Origin: Desulfuromonadales bacterium
Lineage (GTDB): Bacteria; Desulfobacterota; Desulfuromonadia; Desulfuromonadales; JAGXHI01
NCBI GenBank assembly: GCA_024636295.1
Contig: JAGXHI010000020.1
Location: forward strand, 1-64,000
Reading direction: 5' to 3'
Length of the DNA stretch: 64,000 nucleotides
In this document: one piece after another, positions 35,004 through 43,268 of the stretch
Position numbering within the stretch: the stretch's first letter is position 1
Layout: every line of letters starts with the position of its first letter
Notes under the pieces: generated by a model
Told to the model about the DNA's origin: nothing
The model's database searches: none
Seen by the model: the letters and a program-made list of their open reading frames with translations, nothing else
Position numbers and translations under genes: made by a program

Positions 35004-35390
35004 TTAAATATACAATATGGGTACGTCCTCCATTTTCAATCCGTCCAGCAGACCTTCCGCCTTCAGTGCTCCCTTCTGTGGGACCAGAACGAGAAAACGA
35101 CAATCTTTTTTTCTGGAATGATCGCAAAAAGCCCTCAATTCCTCCTCAGTCGTTTCAGAATGCAGAGAATCCTCCGTTTCGACCTCGAAAATATATTTCT
35201 GCCCATTTTTGCAGGCGACGACATCGGGGATAAACCTGGAACCGTTCGAGCCGGAGATTCCCTCTGGGGGACAATAGCTCTTCAGATGACCAGCTTCCAC
35301 ATCCAGGAATCCATTTCGGACCAGGTGCCGAGCGAGAATATCGACCATAAGATTGTGCTTCATCTGGGCTACAGGGCTGCGAAGCGCCAT
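35004..35390 (-). CDS. Small orphan protein with PD-(D/E)XK nuclease-like core
   Basis: 128 residues with GGAGG upstream of the ATG. The middle carries GSRFIPDVVACKNGQKYIFE followed by VETE, i.e. a D in a hydrophobic strand and E-x-E about 13 residues later, the spacing of PD-(D/E)XK nuclease folds, though the usual Lys is replaced. Helix before (MVDILARHLVRNGFLDVEAG) and CRFLVLVPQKG strand after also fit. It has no modification methylase or mobile-element neighbour. Function unknown; the fold call is by pattern only. Confidence 0.55.
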   Translation of the reverse strand: MALRSPVAQMKHNLMVDILARHLVRNGFLDVEAGHLKSYCPPEGISGSNGSRFIPDVVACKNGQKYIFEVETEDSLHSETTEEELRAFCDHSRKKDCRFLVLVPQKGALKAEGLLDGLKMEDVPILYI

Positions 35391-35589
35391 GAAAACGTCC
35401 TCCTTCTTCCAATGCTTTTTACGATTTTTTTATCCATCTCAAGAATCGAAAACCTATTTTAGAGGATGAAAACGTGAAGTCAATTTTATTAAATTTGAAA
35501 AATCTAGCCTTTTAACAATCGAGAGGACTTGCCTTTTTGTTGGATTATTTTAAAATTTAAAGATGATTTACATGAAGGAGCGATATTAA

Positions 35590-36870
35590 ATGCTTTCCAC
35601 CGCCACTGCGGTTCAGGACCAATCCATAAAGAAAAATATCTCTTTTCTCGAAAACCTTTTAGGAAAGTACGGTCTTGTGGATTTCGCCGTCCGGCTTTGG
35701 GATGGCACCATCTGGAATTCGAGTCGGGCGGGCAGGCCGCGCTGTACTCTGGTGCTCAATCATCCCGGAGCCCTTAAAAGGGCTTTTCGTCTGGGAAATC
35801 GGTTCTCTCTCGGAGAAGCCTACCTGAAGAGAGATATCGATATCGAAGGGGATATGGAGGGAGCGATCGCTCTGGAGGATTGTCTTCATGGATTGGAATG
35901 GAGATGGCGGGACAGGGTCAGGTTCAGGAGACTGCCGTCAGGGACGGCTGCAAACGCAGCGCCTCCCGAAGCTCGCGAGGATTTGGACCTTCGGGAGATT
36001 TTATCCGGCGCCGCCAAGGATTTTCGCTCCCCACTCGAGCCGCCCCTCTCGGGCGTCTTTTTCCGTTTTTTCCGCGAGGCGGGGCTCTCTCCGGACTGCG
36101 GCTATTTCCAGGACATCAAAGACACCCTGGAGGCGGCCCAGTCCCGCATGTACGATATCAGCTGCGGGAAACTCCGTCTTCAGGAAGATGTCACTCTTCT
36201 GGACATGAACTGCGGCTGGGGGAATTTAGTCTTCCATGCGGCAAGAAATTTCGGCGCGAATGTGGTTGGGATGGGAACCGATCCGCAGGCCATGGAGATG
36301 ACGGCCAAGGCAATCCACAGGGCAGGGCTGAGTTATCGCTGCCGGCTGCAGAGCACCCCAGGCGATGCCCCGCAGGAACAGGGAAGCTGGGATCGGCTCA
36401 TTCACGTGAATTTATTCGATTGGGTGGAGGAGTCCCGTCTTCCAGACCTTTTCGCTCGTGCGTGGAATCTTCTAAAACCTGGAGGGCTGTTCCTGTTCCA
36501 GGGCGTGGTCGGCGGAATCGGCGGGCCCTCTCAAGACAACCCCGGCTCTCTTGAGCGCCTCTTCCCCTCTGAAATTCAACAAACCTCAATTGCGGACATT
36601 CTGCGAATCGCGGAGTGGACTGGTTTTGAACTGCGGGAGGTGGAAAACCTCCGTGAGCACTGCGCTCTGTCAATGAGGCGGTGGCAGGTCCTCTTGGGGG
36701 AATCGTCGGCTCGCATACGGCTGTTGACGAATGATACGGTATACAGAAGCTGGCGACTTTTTCTTGCCACGGCCGGATACGGCTTCCAGAGCGGGAGACT
36801 GAATTTTCACCAGGCGATTCTGTACAAACCGAACGGCGGGGAAAGCGGTTTTCCCCTGCCCCGTCCTTAA
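35590..36870 (+). CDS. Cyclopropane-fatty-acyl-phospholipid synthase-like SAM methyltransferase
   Basis: 426 residues. The N-terminal part (~20-140) has the CFA-synthase-type lipid-binding segment (LWDGTIWNSSRAGRPRCTLV, FSLGEAYLKRDIDIEGDMEG). The methyltransferase domain starts near residue 204 with LLDMNCGWGNLVFHAARNFG, the SAM-binding loop, then VVGMGTDPQAMEMT. It would methylate unsaturated acyl chains of membrane lipids; Asn replaces the more common Gly of the DxGCGWG motif. AAGGAG is 11 bp upstream. It stands alone, convergent with the rdgC-like gene. Confidence 0.83.
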   Translation: MLSTATAVQDQSIKKNISFLENLLGKYGLVDFAVRLWDGTIWNSSRAGRPRCTLVLNHPGALKRAFRLGNRFSLGEAYLKRDIDIEGDMEGAIALEDCLHGLEWRWRDRVRFRRLPSGTAANAAPPEAREDLDLREILSGAAKDFRSPLEPPLSGVFFRFFREAGLSPDCGYFQDIKDTLEAAQSRMYDISCGKLRLQEDVTLLDMNCGWGNLVFHAARNFGANVVGMGTDPQAMEMTAKAIHRAGLSYRCRLQSTPGDAPQEQGSWDRLIHVNLFDWVEESRLPDLFARAWNLLKPGGLFLFQGVVGGIGGPSQDNPGSLERLFPSEIQQTSIADILRIAEWTGFELREVENLREHCALSMRRWQVLLGESSARIRLLTNDTVYRSWRLFLATAGYGFQSGRLNFHQAILYKPNGGESGFPLPRP

Positions 36871-36900
36871 TGGCTGCCGATTCCGGAAAACGGAATACCA

Positions 36901-38073
36901 CTAATCTCCCCTTAGCCAGGCATCCACGGCCGCTCTGATCGATGGCCATTCCGGACCAAGTCGATTTTCGAGAAAAAGACTGTAGACGCTGTCGAAGAGC
37001 TGAATCCCCTCCTCCATAAGACCCATTTTTTCGAAGAAGATGGCCTCCTTCTCCCGCTCGGGATCGGTGATGTCATCTTTCTCCAGTTTGACTCCGGGAC
37101 AGCGGAATGAAGCGAACTGGAAAGTTTCTCCCTTGAGCGTCAATTTCCAGTTTTCATTCCCCCGCTCCAGGTGCAGGGTTCCCTCGACCAGATCTTTTGC
37201 ATTTTTCAGAGCCGAACGCACCTCGTCAAAATGGTCCTGGGGACCAGCTACCGTAATTTTCTGTACGCCTTCCTCCCCTCCCGAAATCAATTTCAGACGA
37301 TCGTCGAGGTAAGTGGAGAAGGTCTCCTCCGAAGCGGCCGGTCCGGGTTGGCTGACGCGGTATTCACCGCTGCCGTTCATGCCCCTGTACAAAAGCCACA
37401 GCAGAAGTTCTCGCCCGATCCAGCGATTCCCCCTGATCTGGTCGACAACCGCATCGCTTCCTGCCTGATTGGCATTCTCGAGGGACGGGAGAAGCGGTTC
37501 CCCTGCCACCGATCGAGCACGGGAAAAAGGATGAACCGCGACCAGGCGAACTCCCTGGAATGTTTCCCGGAATGCCTGCTCGAAAATGTCTATAACCTTC
37601 GGACTGAGTGAAGTGAAGGTTATCCGGTGGTTTCTGGTATCCCAGACGACATCATAAAATGAGGGTACCGGAAGGGTGCGGCTCAGAAGGGCGCTCCGTA
37701 CGGCATCGGTCAGTTCTTCCTTTTTCTGTCGGGGAACCCGTCTCAGGCCAGGATGGGCAGTCAGAAATTCTTCCTGAGCTCGATCCATATGGGAGCGGAC
37801 AAGAGCCGCGGGAAGCTTCCTTTGATCTCGGCGCAGAGAAAAAACGAGATAATGATCCCGTTGAAAAGCCATGGAACGGGCAAGATCGAACCGGCTTTCC
37901 CCCCTGTCGTCCAGAAGCACCCATCCGACGGATATCTCCTCGCTGGAATTATCAATGGGGCTAAACCCCCGGCCATTAAGGCAACCGGCTGCCCAGGTGA
38001 AAAAATCTTCTTTCGGCAGATCACCCAGCACCTGGAATTGGCAGATATTTACGGTATTGGAAAGGATACCCAT
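36901..38073 (-). CDS. RdgC-like recombination-associated protein
   Basis: 390 residues from ATG 38073 (GGAGG 8 bp upstream). The N-terminal part (NICQFQVLGDLPKEDFFTWA, DDRGESRFDLARSMAFQRDH, LPAALVRSHM) and ITFTSLSPKVIDIFEQAFRE resemble RdgC, a ring-shaped DNA-binding protein that limits RecA activity. It is ~90 residues longer than Escherichia coli RdgC (303 residues), with extra C-terminal sequence. The similarity is by remembered pattern and only moderate, so a distant relative is possible. Confidence 0.65.
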   Translation of the reverse strand: MGILSNTVNICQFQVLGDLPKEDFFTWAAGCLNGRGFSPIDNSSEEISVGWVLLDDRGESRFDLARSMAFQRDHYLVFSLRRDQRKLPAALVRSHMDRAQEEFLTAHPGLRRVPRQKKEELTDAVRSALLSRTLPVPSFYDVVWDTRNHRITFTSLSPKVIDIFEQAFRETFQGVRLVAVHPFSRARSVAGEPLLPSLENANQAGSDAVVDQIRGNRWIGRELLLWLLYRGMNGSGEYRVSQPGPAASEETFSTYLDDRLKLISGGEEGVQKITVAGPQDHFDEVRSALKNAKDLVEGTLHLERGNENWKLTLKGETFQFASFRCPGVKLEKDDITDPEREKEAIFFEKMGLMEEGIQLFDSVYSLFLENRLGPEWPSIRAAVDAWLRGD

Positions 38074-38338
38074 TGAAAGCACCTCCAGGGTAAAAAGTTA
38101 AACGATAATAGTTATTTCGGATGCCCTGAAAGGCACATGACAGTGAAAGCGCAGGTGTGTTTTTCATGACCTTGCCGGGGTAATGGGATACACTTTTTGG
38201 GATAAAAGAGCAAGGGATTAAATCTGGAGTCAGGGGATCTTCTGGCACAAAGATCCGTGCGAAGTTAAGGCTGCTCTCTTTTTTAAAATACTGTAAAAAT
38301 AGGGGAAATATCGAGAGAAAATTTATTTGGCCATGCAT

Positions 38339-38368
38339 TTGGACAAAAAATAATTAATAGTGTATAAT
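38339..38368 (+). promoter_or_regulatory. Sigma-70-type promoter for the CsbD gene
   Basis: TTGGAC (38339-38344), an 18-bp AT-rich spacer, then a perfect TATAAT (38363-38368). The start codon is 29 bp further on, after GGAAAGGAGG. Confidence 0.5.
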
Positions 38369-38396
38369 TTTATGAAATGGAAAGGAGGCCGGATAT

Positions 38397-38594
38397 ATGA
38401 ACAGAGAACAGTTAAAAGGAAAATGGAATCAGCTCAAGGGAAACATCAAAAAACGGTGGGGCCGGCTGACTGACGACGACATCGACCGCATCGAAGGCGA
38501 AAGGGATCGCCTGGTCGGCAAGGTCCAGGAAAAGTATGGTAAGTCCAAGGAAGAGGCCGAACGGGAGGTTGATGATTTCACCACGAAACATTAA
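38397..38594 (+). CDS. CsbD-family stress protein
   Basis: 65 residues, highly charged: MNREQLKGKWNQLKGNIKKR then WGRLTDDDIDRIEGERDRLV and GKVQEKYGKSKEEAEREVDD. This is the full CsbD family pattern. CsbD proteins are small, soluble, abundant in general stress or stationary phase, and of unknown mechanism. AAAGGAGG precedes the ATG and a clean terminator follows. Confidence 0.93.
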   Translation: MNREQLKGKWNQLKGNIKKRWGRLTDDDIDRIEGERDRLVGKVQEKYGKSKEEAEREVDDFTTKH

Positions 38595-38611
38595 TCAACC
38601 CTTTTCGCCGC

Positions 38612-38648
38612 AAAAAAACATCCGGGTCTGAACCCGGATGTTTTTGTT
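38612..38648. terminator. Bidirectional terminator between csbD and the small lipoprotein gene
   Basis: AACATCCGGGT / ACCCGGATGTT (11-bp perfect stem, 4-nt loop) with T5GT3 on the plus side and a seven-base A run on the other side (seven T on the minus strand). It serves both convergent genes. Confidence 0.88.
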
Positions 38649-38690
38649 TATCGTTCGCTTACTGCGCCCTCTCTTTATGTTTTGGATTAA

Positions 38691-38852
38691 TTAATTGACG
38701 GCGTCCTTAAGTTTTTCTCCGACTTTTTCAGTTGTCTCATCGATTTTTTCTCCGGCTTCTTCCATCGGCCCCTCTTCGCGCTCGCAAGCCGCCACCGAAA
38801 AAATCATGGTTCCGAGAATAAGGGAAAACAGTAATTTTTTTATCAACATCAT
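38691..38852 (-). CDS. Small lipoprotein, 53 residues (entericidin-like)
   Basis: A short gene easily missed. ATG 38852 has GAGGAGG 7 bp upstream. The product is MMLIKKLLFSLILGTMIFSV-AACEREEG..., a classic lipoprotein signal with lipobox SVAAC (Cys23), then a charged helix EEAGEKIDETTEKVGEKLKD. This short amphipathic helix after a lipid anchor resembles entericidin-type stress lipoproteins. It is convergent with csbD and shares its bidirectional terminator. Reality is supported by the start site, lipobox and terminator; function is inference. Confidence 0.82.
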   Translation of the reverse strand: MMLIKKLLFSLILGTMIFSVAACEREEGPMEEAGEKIDETTEKVGEKLKDAVN

Positions 38853-39330
38853 GGTTACCTCCTCTATTTTGGAGACTTTGACCCTGAGAGAAATGACCTT
38901 GTGTCATATTTGCTTCAAATCCATTCCCTTTCCGGACCTGCCTCCTCCTTCGGTTTTTTCTTACTTCCGTAACGCTCAATTGCGTTCCCGCGGAAAAGGT
39001 GTTTTTTCAACTGCGGGCCATGAATTCTTCTGTTTTCTGAAGGCTTACATGCCCCCTCTTTAAAATTAAGCATATCGCGATCTCAGCGTCTGTCCAGTAT
39101 ATCCCCCCCCCTCTGGCGGCGTTTCGGTTAAAAATACTGTTTTTTCGTCCGCAGACGGAATCTCCTCATAATTTCTCTATGTTCTTAAAAAACGGGGAAA
39201 AAAGGATTTTAAGCAACTTGCATGTCCGGTGATTTGCGATATCTTGTATGGTAGAGGTTATACTCTTACGAAAGCAGTCAACGGAAGCTGGCCATCGGCC
39301 AGGCTTACAAAAAAGAGGAGGTGATACCAC
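38853..39330. other. Gene-free stretch between lipoprotein and DUF1328 genes
   Basis: 478 bp between two divergent small genes, expected to hold both promoters. It contains runs such as seven to eight C near 39105-39112 and several T-runs. I found no convincing ORF and no complete terminator or RNA structure. Confidence 0.4.
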
Positions 39331-39501
39331 ATGTTATCTTGGGCTTTAGGATTTTTCATCGTCGCCATCATAGCCGCCCTCTTCGGTTTCACCGGAATCG
39401 CCGCGGGAGCAGCTCAAATCGCGCAATTTCTGTTCTGGATGTTCGTCATCCTGTTCCTGATCTCTCTTGTGGTAGGACTGGTGAAACGACCCAGGGCGTA
39501 A
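39331..39501 (+). CDS. DUF1328/UPF0391 small membrane protein, 56 residues
   Basis: GAGGAGGTGATACCAC precedes the ATG. The product MLSWALGFFIVAIIAALFGF-TGIAAGAAQIAQFLFWMFVI-LFLISLVVGLVKRPRA has two membrane helices and matches the UPF0391/YtjA family, often found among stress-induced small genes. It is the third very small stress/envelope gene in 1.1 kb, and is followed by its own terminator. Confidence 0.9.
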   Translation: MLSWALGFFIVAIIAALFGFTGIAAGAAQIAQFLFWMFVILFLISLVVGLVKRPRA

Positions 39502-39540
39502 ACGCCTCATGGGAGGCGGATGGGATATATCAATGAACAA

Positions 39541-39569
39541 ACGGGCGCCGAGAGGCGCCCGTTTTATTT
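39541..39569. terminator. Terminator between DUF1328 and ppsA genes
   Basis: ACGGGCGCC-GAGA-GGCGCCCGT followed by TTTATTTG on the plus strand. It ends the DUF1328 transcript and on the other strand lies 16 bp past the ppsA stop codon, followed there by TTTG. Confidence 0.8.
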
Positions 39570-39584
39570 GCATTTATATTTATA

Positions 39585-41978
39585 TCAGTTCGAATTCTTT
39601 TCCTTCTCCGCCTCCGCGATGCGCCTGATCACTTTAATCACGCTGTCCGGGTTCAAGGATATAGAGTCGATGCCGGAACCGACCAGAAAAGCGGCAAAGT
39701 CGGGATAATCACTTGGCGCTTGTCCGCAGATCCCCACCTTGCTTCCGGTTCGACTGCTGGTCTCAAGAAGGCTCCGGATGATCCGTTTAACCGCCTCATT
39801 CCTTTCGTCGAAAAGCTTCCCAAGAATTCCTGAATCACGATCCACCCCCAAAACAAGTTGGGTCAGGTCATTGGATCCAATCGAAAATCCGTCGAACCGT
39901 TTTGCAAACTCCTCGGCAAGAAGAATATTGGACGGAATCTCGGCCATGACGTAAATCTCCAGACTTCTCTTCCCTCTTTTCAATCCATTTTCTTCCATGA
40001 CCTCGAGAACACGGTCCGCCTCTTCCAGTGTCCGGCAGAAGGGGATCATCACGATGACATTTTCAAGTCCGATCTCTTCCCGAACCCGGCGGATAGCACG
40101 ACATTCGAGGGCGAATCCTTCGCGATATCGTTCATCATAGTATCGTGATGCGCCGCGGAAACCCAACATGGGATTTTCCTCTTCCGGCTCAAATTGTTTT
40201 CCCCCCAGTAATCCGGCATATTCATTGGTCTTGAAATCGCTCATCCGCACGATCACCGGCTCCGGATACTGGGAAGCGGCTATCTTGGCAATCCCGCGGG
40301 AGAGCAGGTCAACAAAGTACTCTTCCCTGTTCTCGTATCCCTGGGTGAGTTCTTCGATTCGACGTCTTACTTTCTTGTCTTCCAGGTCATTGAACCGTAC
40401 AAGGGCCATCGGATGGATCTTTATGATATTGTTGATGATGAATTCGATCCTTGCCAGACCGATGCCTCTACAGGGCAGGCGCCACCAGCGGAAAGCGGCA
40501 GCCGGCTCGGCAATATTCATCATGATACGGGTTTTCGTCTCTGGAATGTCCTCAAGGTTGATTTCCGATGCCTCGTACTCCAGGATTCCCTTGTAGATAT
40601 ATCCTTCATCACCTTCCGCACAGGAAAGGGTGAGTTCCTGTCCGTCTTTGAGCGTCCTTGTGGCCTCTCCTGTTCCGACTACGGCAGGGATTCCCAGCTC
40701 CCGGCTTACAATGGCCGCATGGGAGGTCCGGCCGCCGAAATCAGTGACGATTCCCGAAGCTTTCTTCATGATAGGCACCCAATCCGGATCGGTCATGCCG
40801 GTGACAAGGATCCCTCCCTCTTTGAAATCTGCAATGTCCTCGGCGCTCCGAATGACCTGGGCCTTTCCCGCGGCAACCGCTTGACCGATGGCCAGACCGG
40901 TGAGAAGTTTATCGCCTTGCTCCTTCAGGGAATAACTTTTGAATTCCGAGGCCGTTTTCCGGGACTGGACCGTTTCCGGACGCGCCTGAACGATGAAGAG
41001 ATTTTTCGAGTCGCCGTCCCTGGCCCATTCCATATCCATGGGTTTTCCGTAGTGGTTCTCGATGATGCAGGACCACCGGGCCAGTTGAAGGATTTCGTCG
41101 TCCCCCAGAACGAATGAATGCCTTTCTTCTTTGGAAGAATGAACATTTTTAGTCTTATGACTGCCCCCTCGCCCGTAGACCATTTTCTGCTCTTTGCTCC
41201 CCAGGACTTTTTCGATAACGGGCCGGCATTCCTTCCGTTCCAGAAGGGGTTTGAAAACCATGTATTCATCGGGAGTCACGGTCCCCTGAACGACGTTTTC
41301 CCCTAGCCCCCAGGCGGCGTTGATCACCACCACCCCTGGAAACCCAGTCTCCGGATCGATGGAAAACATAACTCCGGCGCTCGCCTTGTCGGACCGCACC
41401 ATCTTCTGAACCCCCACGGAAAGAGCCACTTGAAGATGATCGAAATTGTTGTTTTCCCGGTAAGTGATGGCGCGGTCGGTAAAAAGAGAGGCATAGCAGT
41501 TCCGGCAGGCCTCCAGGAGATCCTTTTCGCCTGTGACATTGAGAAAGGTTTCCTGCTGACCGGCGAAACTCGCTTCGGGAAGGTCTTCGGCCGTAGCGCT
41601 GCTGCGAACAGCCACATCAACCTCGGCATCTCCATACCGGCGGCCGAGTTCCCGGTAGGCTTCACGGATTTCTTCGGCGATTTCCTCGGGGAAAGTGGCA
41701 TCGCGAAAAAGATCGCGAATTGCCTTTCCCGTGCGCTCCAGCGATTTCTCCTCCCGCTCCCGCTGAGCCAGCAGGTCTCTGATTTTCTCAGGCAGATCTT
41801 TGACTTCCAGAAATTTCCAGTAGGCCTCGGCCGTGGTAGCGAACCCGTCAGGCACCCGAATACCTTCTTCCTTCAGCGTCCCGATCATCTCGCCCAAGGA
41901 GGCGTTCTTGCCTCCTACCAGAGGGCCGTCTCCGGAATTCAGGGTTTCCAGCCAGCGCACAAATTGAAGATCGGGCAT
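39585..41978 (-). CDS. ppsA: Phosphoenolpyruvate synthase
   Basis: 797 residues, the normal length. The N-terminal ATP-grasp domain has LVGGKNASLGEMIG and AVRSSATAEDLPEASFAGQQ. The swivelling phosphohistidine domain has GGRTSHAAIVSRELGIPAVV (His ~420), and the C-terminal PEP-binding barrel ends with FSIGSNDLTQLVLGVDRDSG and KVGICGQAPSDYP. It makes PEP from pyruvate with ATP giving AMP and phosphate, the entry to gluconeogenesis, expected in an organism living on acetate or other small acids. AGGAG precedes the ATG. The trehalose-phosphatase gene lies 102 bp upstream on the same strand. Confidence 0.95.
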   Translation of the reverse strand: MPDLQFVRWLETLNSGDGPLVGGKNASLGEMIGTLKEEGIRVPDGFATTAEAYWKFLEVKDLPEKIRDLLAQREREEKSLERTGKAIRDLFRDATFPEEIAEEIREAYRELGRRYGDAEVDVAVRSSATAEDLPEASFAGQQETFLNVTGEKDLLEACRNCYASLFTDRAITYRENNNFDHLQVALSVGVQKMVRSDKASAGVMFSIDPETGFPGVVVINAAWGLGENVVQGTVTPDEYMVFKPLLERKECRPVIEKVLGSKEQKMVYGRGGSHKTKNVHSSKEERHSFVLGDDEILQLARWSCIIENHYGKPMDMEWARDGDSKNLFIVQARPETVQSRKTASEFKSYSLKEQGDKLLTGLAIGQAVAAGKAQVIRSAEDIADFKEGGILVTGMTDPDWVPIMKKASGIVTDFGGRTSHAAIVSRELGIPAVVGTGEATRTLKDGQELTLSCAEGDEGYIYKGILEYEASEINLEDIPETKTRIMMNIAEPAAAFRWWRLPCRGIGLARIEFIINNIIKIHPMALVRFNDLEDKKVRRRIEELTQGYENREEYFVDLLSRGIAKIAASQYPEPVIVRMSDFKTNEYAGLLGGKQFEPEEENPMLGFRGASRYYDERYREGFALECRAIRRVREEIGLENVIVMIPFCRTLEEADRVLEVMEENGLKRGKRSLEIYVMAEIPSNILLAEEFAKRFDGFSIGSNDLTQLVLGVDRDSGILGKLFDERNEAVKRIIRSLLETSSRTGSKVGICGQAPSDYPDFAAFLVGSGIDSISLNPDSVIKVIRRIAEAEKEKNSN

Positions 41979-42080
41979 TTCAGACTCCTGTTGCAGGATC
42001 GGGAAGGTGCAAAGAGATATTCATTCCACGATTGTTTCACATTCACGTATTTTCTCAACCCCTGCGGGAAAATCAGCAAT

Positions 42081-42956
42081 TCATCGGGGCAGGTCTTCAA
42101 GAAGTGCGGCAAGTCTCCTGAGAAAATTCCCCACTTCCTCGGGATCTTCCAACGCATACCGGGCAAGGGTGGGTCGGGACTCATCACGAACGACGATACC
42201 TATTCCGTCTTTCCTCAATTCACGGAAAGCATCCTCGTCAGTAATGTCATCTCCAATGTAAAGAGGGATATGTTCCGCAGGTTTCAACCGTAGCGTTTCC
42301 ATAAGAAACGAGACAGCTCTGCCCTTATCCCAGTCGATGTCCGGGCGAAGCTCGAAAATCTTTTTTCCCCCTGTTTTTCGAAGGCCCTTGGTTTTACGGA
42401 TCTCCTCCTCCACGGCCCTTTCGATTTCCGCCTCCTTTTCCTCCGAGGCTCCCCGGAAGTGAACGGCGATGGCAAATTTTTTTCTTTCTATCCGCACTCC
42501 TTTGATTTCCGAAAGCACGGGTTTCAGGTTTACCTCGGCCCGGTCGAGAGATGGCAGGTATTCGGTTCCTTTTTGGAATTCCAGATTCTCTCCATCCGGG
42601 ACTTCAATGTCAAAGCCGTGACTTCCGGCATAAACGATTCCGGGAAGAGCGGCAAGCTTCTTGACATCCTGAAGATCACGACCGCTGACGATCGCCACCG
42701 TGCAGAGACCTTGGAGCCTCAGCACCGCTTTCCTCATGTTCCCGGAGATTTTCGCATCCTCCGGACGCCGGACAATCGGCGTCAGAACCCCGTCATAATC
42801 GAGAAACACCACAGGTTTTTTCGCGACAAACCACCCTTTCCATTCATCCAGTCCAGAAAGAGCCGAGGGCAGGTTCGTCGTTAACTTTTCACTTTCCTTC
42901 TCTGGTGAATCCTGGTCAGCGAAAGGGAAAAGAGGGGTTTTCGAATTCTCGGCCAT
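42081..42956 (-). CDS. otsB: Trehalose-6-phosphate phosphatase (HAD family)
   Basis: 291 residues. HAD motifs: VVFLDYDGVLTPI (nucleophile Asp 53), TVAIVSGRDLQDVKKL, then DWDKGRAVSFLMETL and IPLYIGDDITDEDAFRELR, all as in OtsB. It dephosphorylates trehalose-6-phosphate in the cytoplasm, giving an osmoprotectant. The first ~40 residues are a variable lead. AGAAGAG precedes the ATG. No trehalose-6-phosphate synthase (otsA) gene is in the window. Confidence 0.9.
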   Translation of the reverse strand: MAENSKTPLFPFADQDSPEKESEKLTTNLPSALSGLDEWKGWFVAKKPVVFLDYDGVLTPIVRRPEDAKISGNMRKAVLRLQGLCTVAIVSGRDLQDVKKLAALPGIVYAGSHGFDIEVPDGENLEFQKGTEYLPSLDRAEVNLKPVLSEIKGVRIERKKFAIAVHFRGASEEKEAEIERAVEEEIRKTKGLRKTGGKKIFELRPDIDWDKGRAVSFLMETLRLKPAEHIPLYIGDDITDEDAFRELRKDGIGIVVRDESRPTLARYALEDPEEVGNFLRRLAALLEDLPR

Positions 42957-43189
42957 ATCTCTTCTTTCCTTGAAATTATTTTGAAATGAGCGTGCCCGCA
43001 GAATCCTGAATTAACATCCAGGAAATTGAAAATTAACAGATAGCGGCACGCTCTCTAAGTTTAACAGAGAAACAGGGGGATCTCGTAAATGAACGTGGGG
43101 ATTAAAGGTCTGTGGGCCGATTCTGTCGGAAAAGACAACACTCGGAAAACCGACAATTATTATGCTAATGTTTCCAGTATTTTACAAAA

Positions 43190-43206
43190 TTGGCATGACC
43201 TATGCT
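43190..43206 (+). promoter_or_regulatory. Sigma-54-type (-24/-12) promoter for the PEP-CTERM gene
   Basis: TTGGCATGACCTATGCT has GG and GC exactly 12 bp apart, as in the TGGCAC-N5-TTGCA consensus. It lies 63 bp upstream of the start codon in a 312-bp gene-free stretch. PEP-CTERM genes in exosortase-carrying bacteria are known to be controlled by sigma-54 with PrsK/PrsR; the link here is inference. Confidence 0.6.
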
Positions 43207-43268
43207 GTCATAAGTAAATCAACACAAGAACAAGAAGTTCAAAGGAATTGCCTAAAAGGAGGCTTAAA

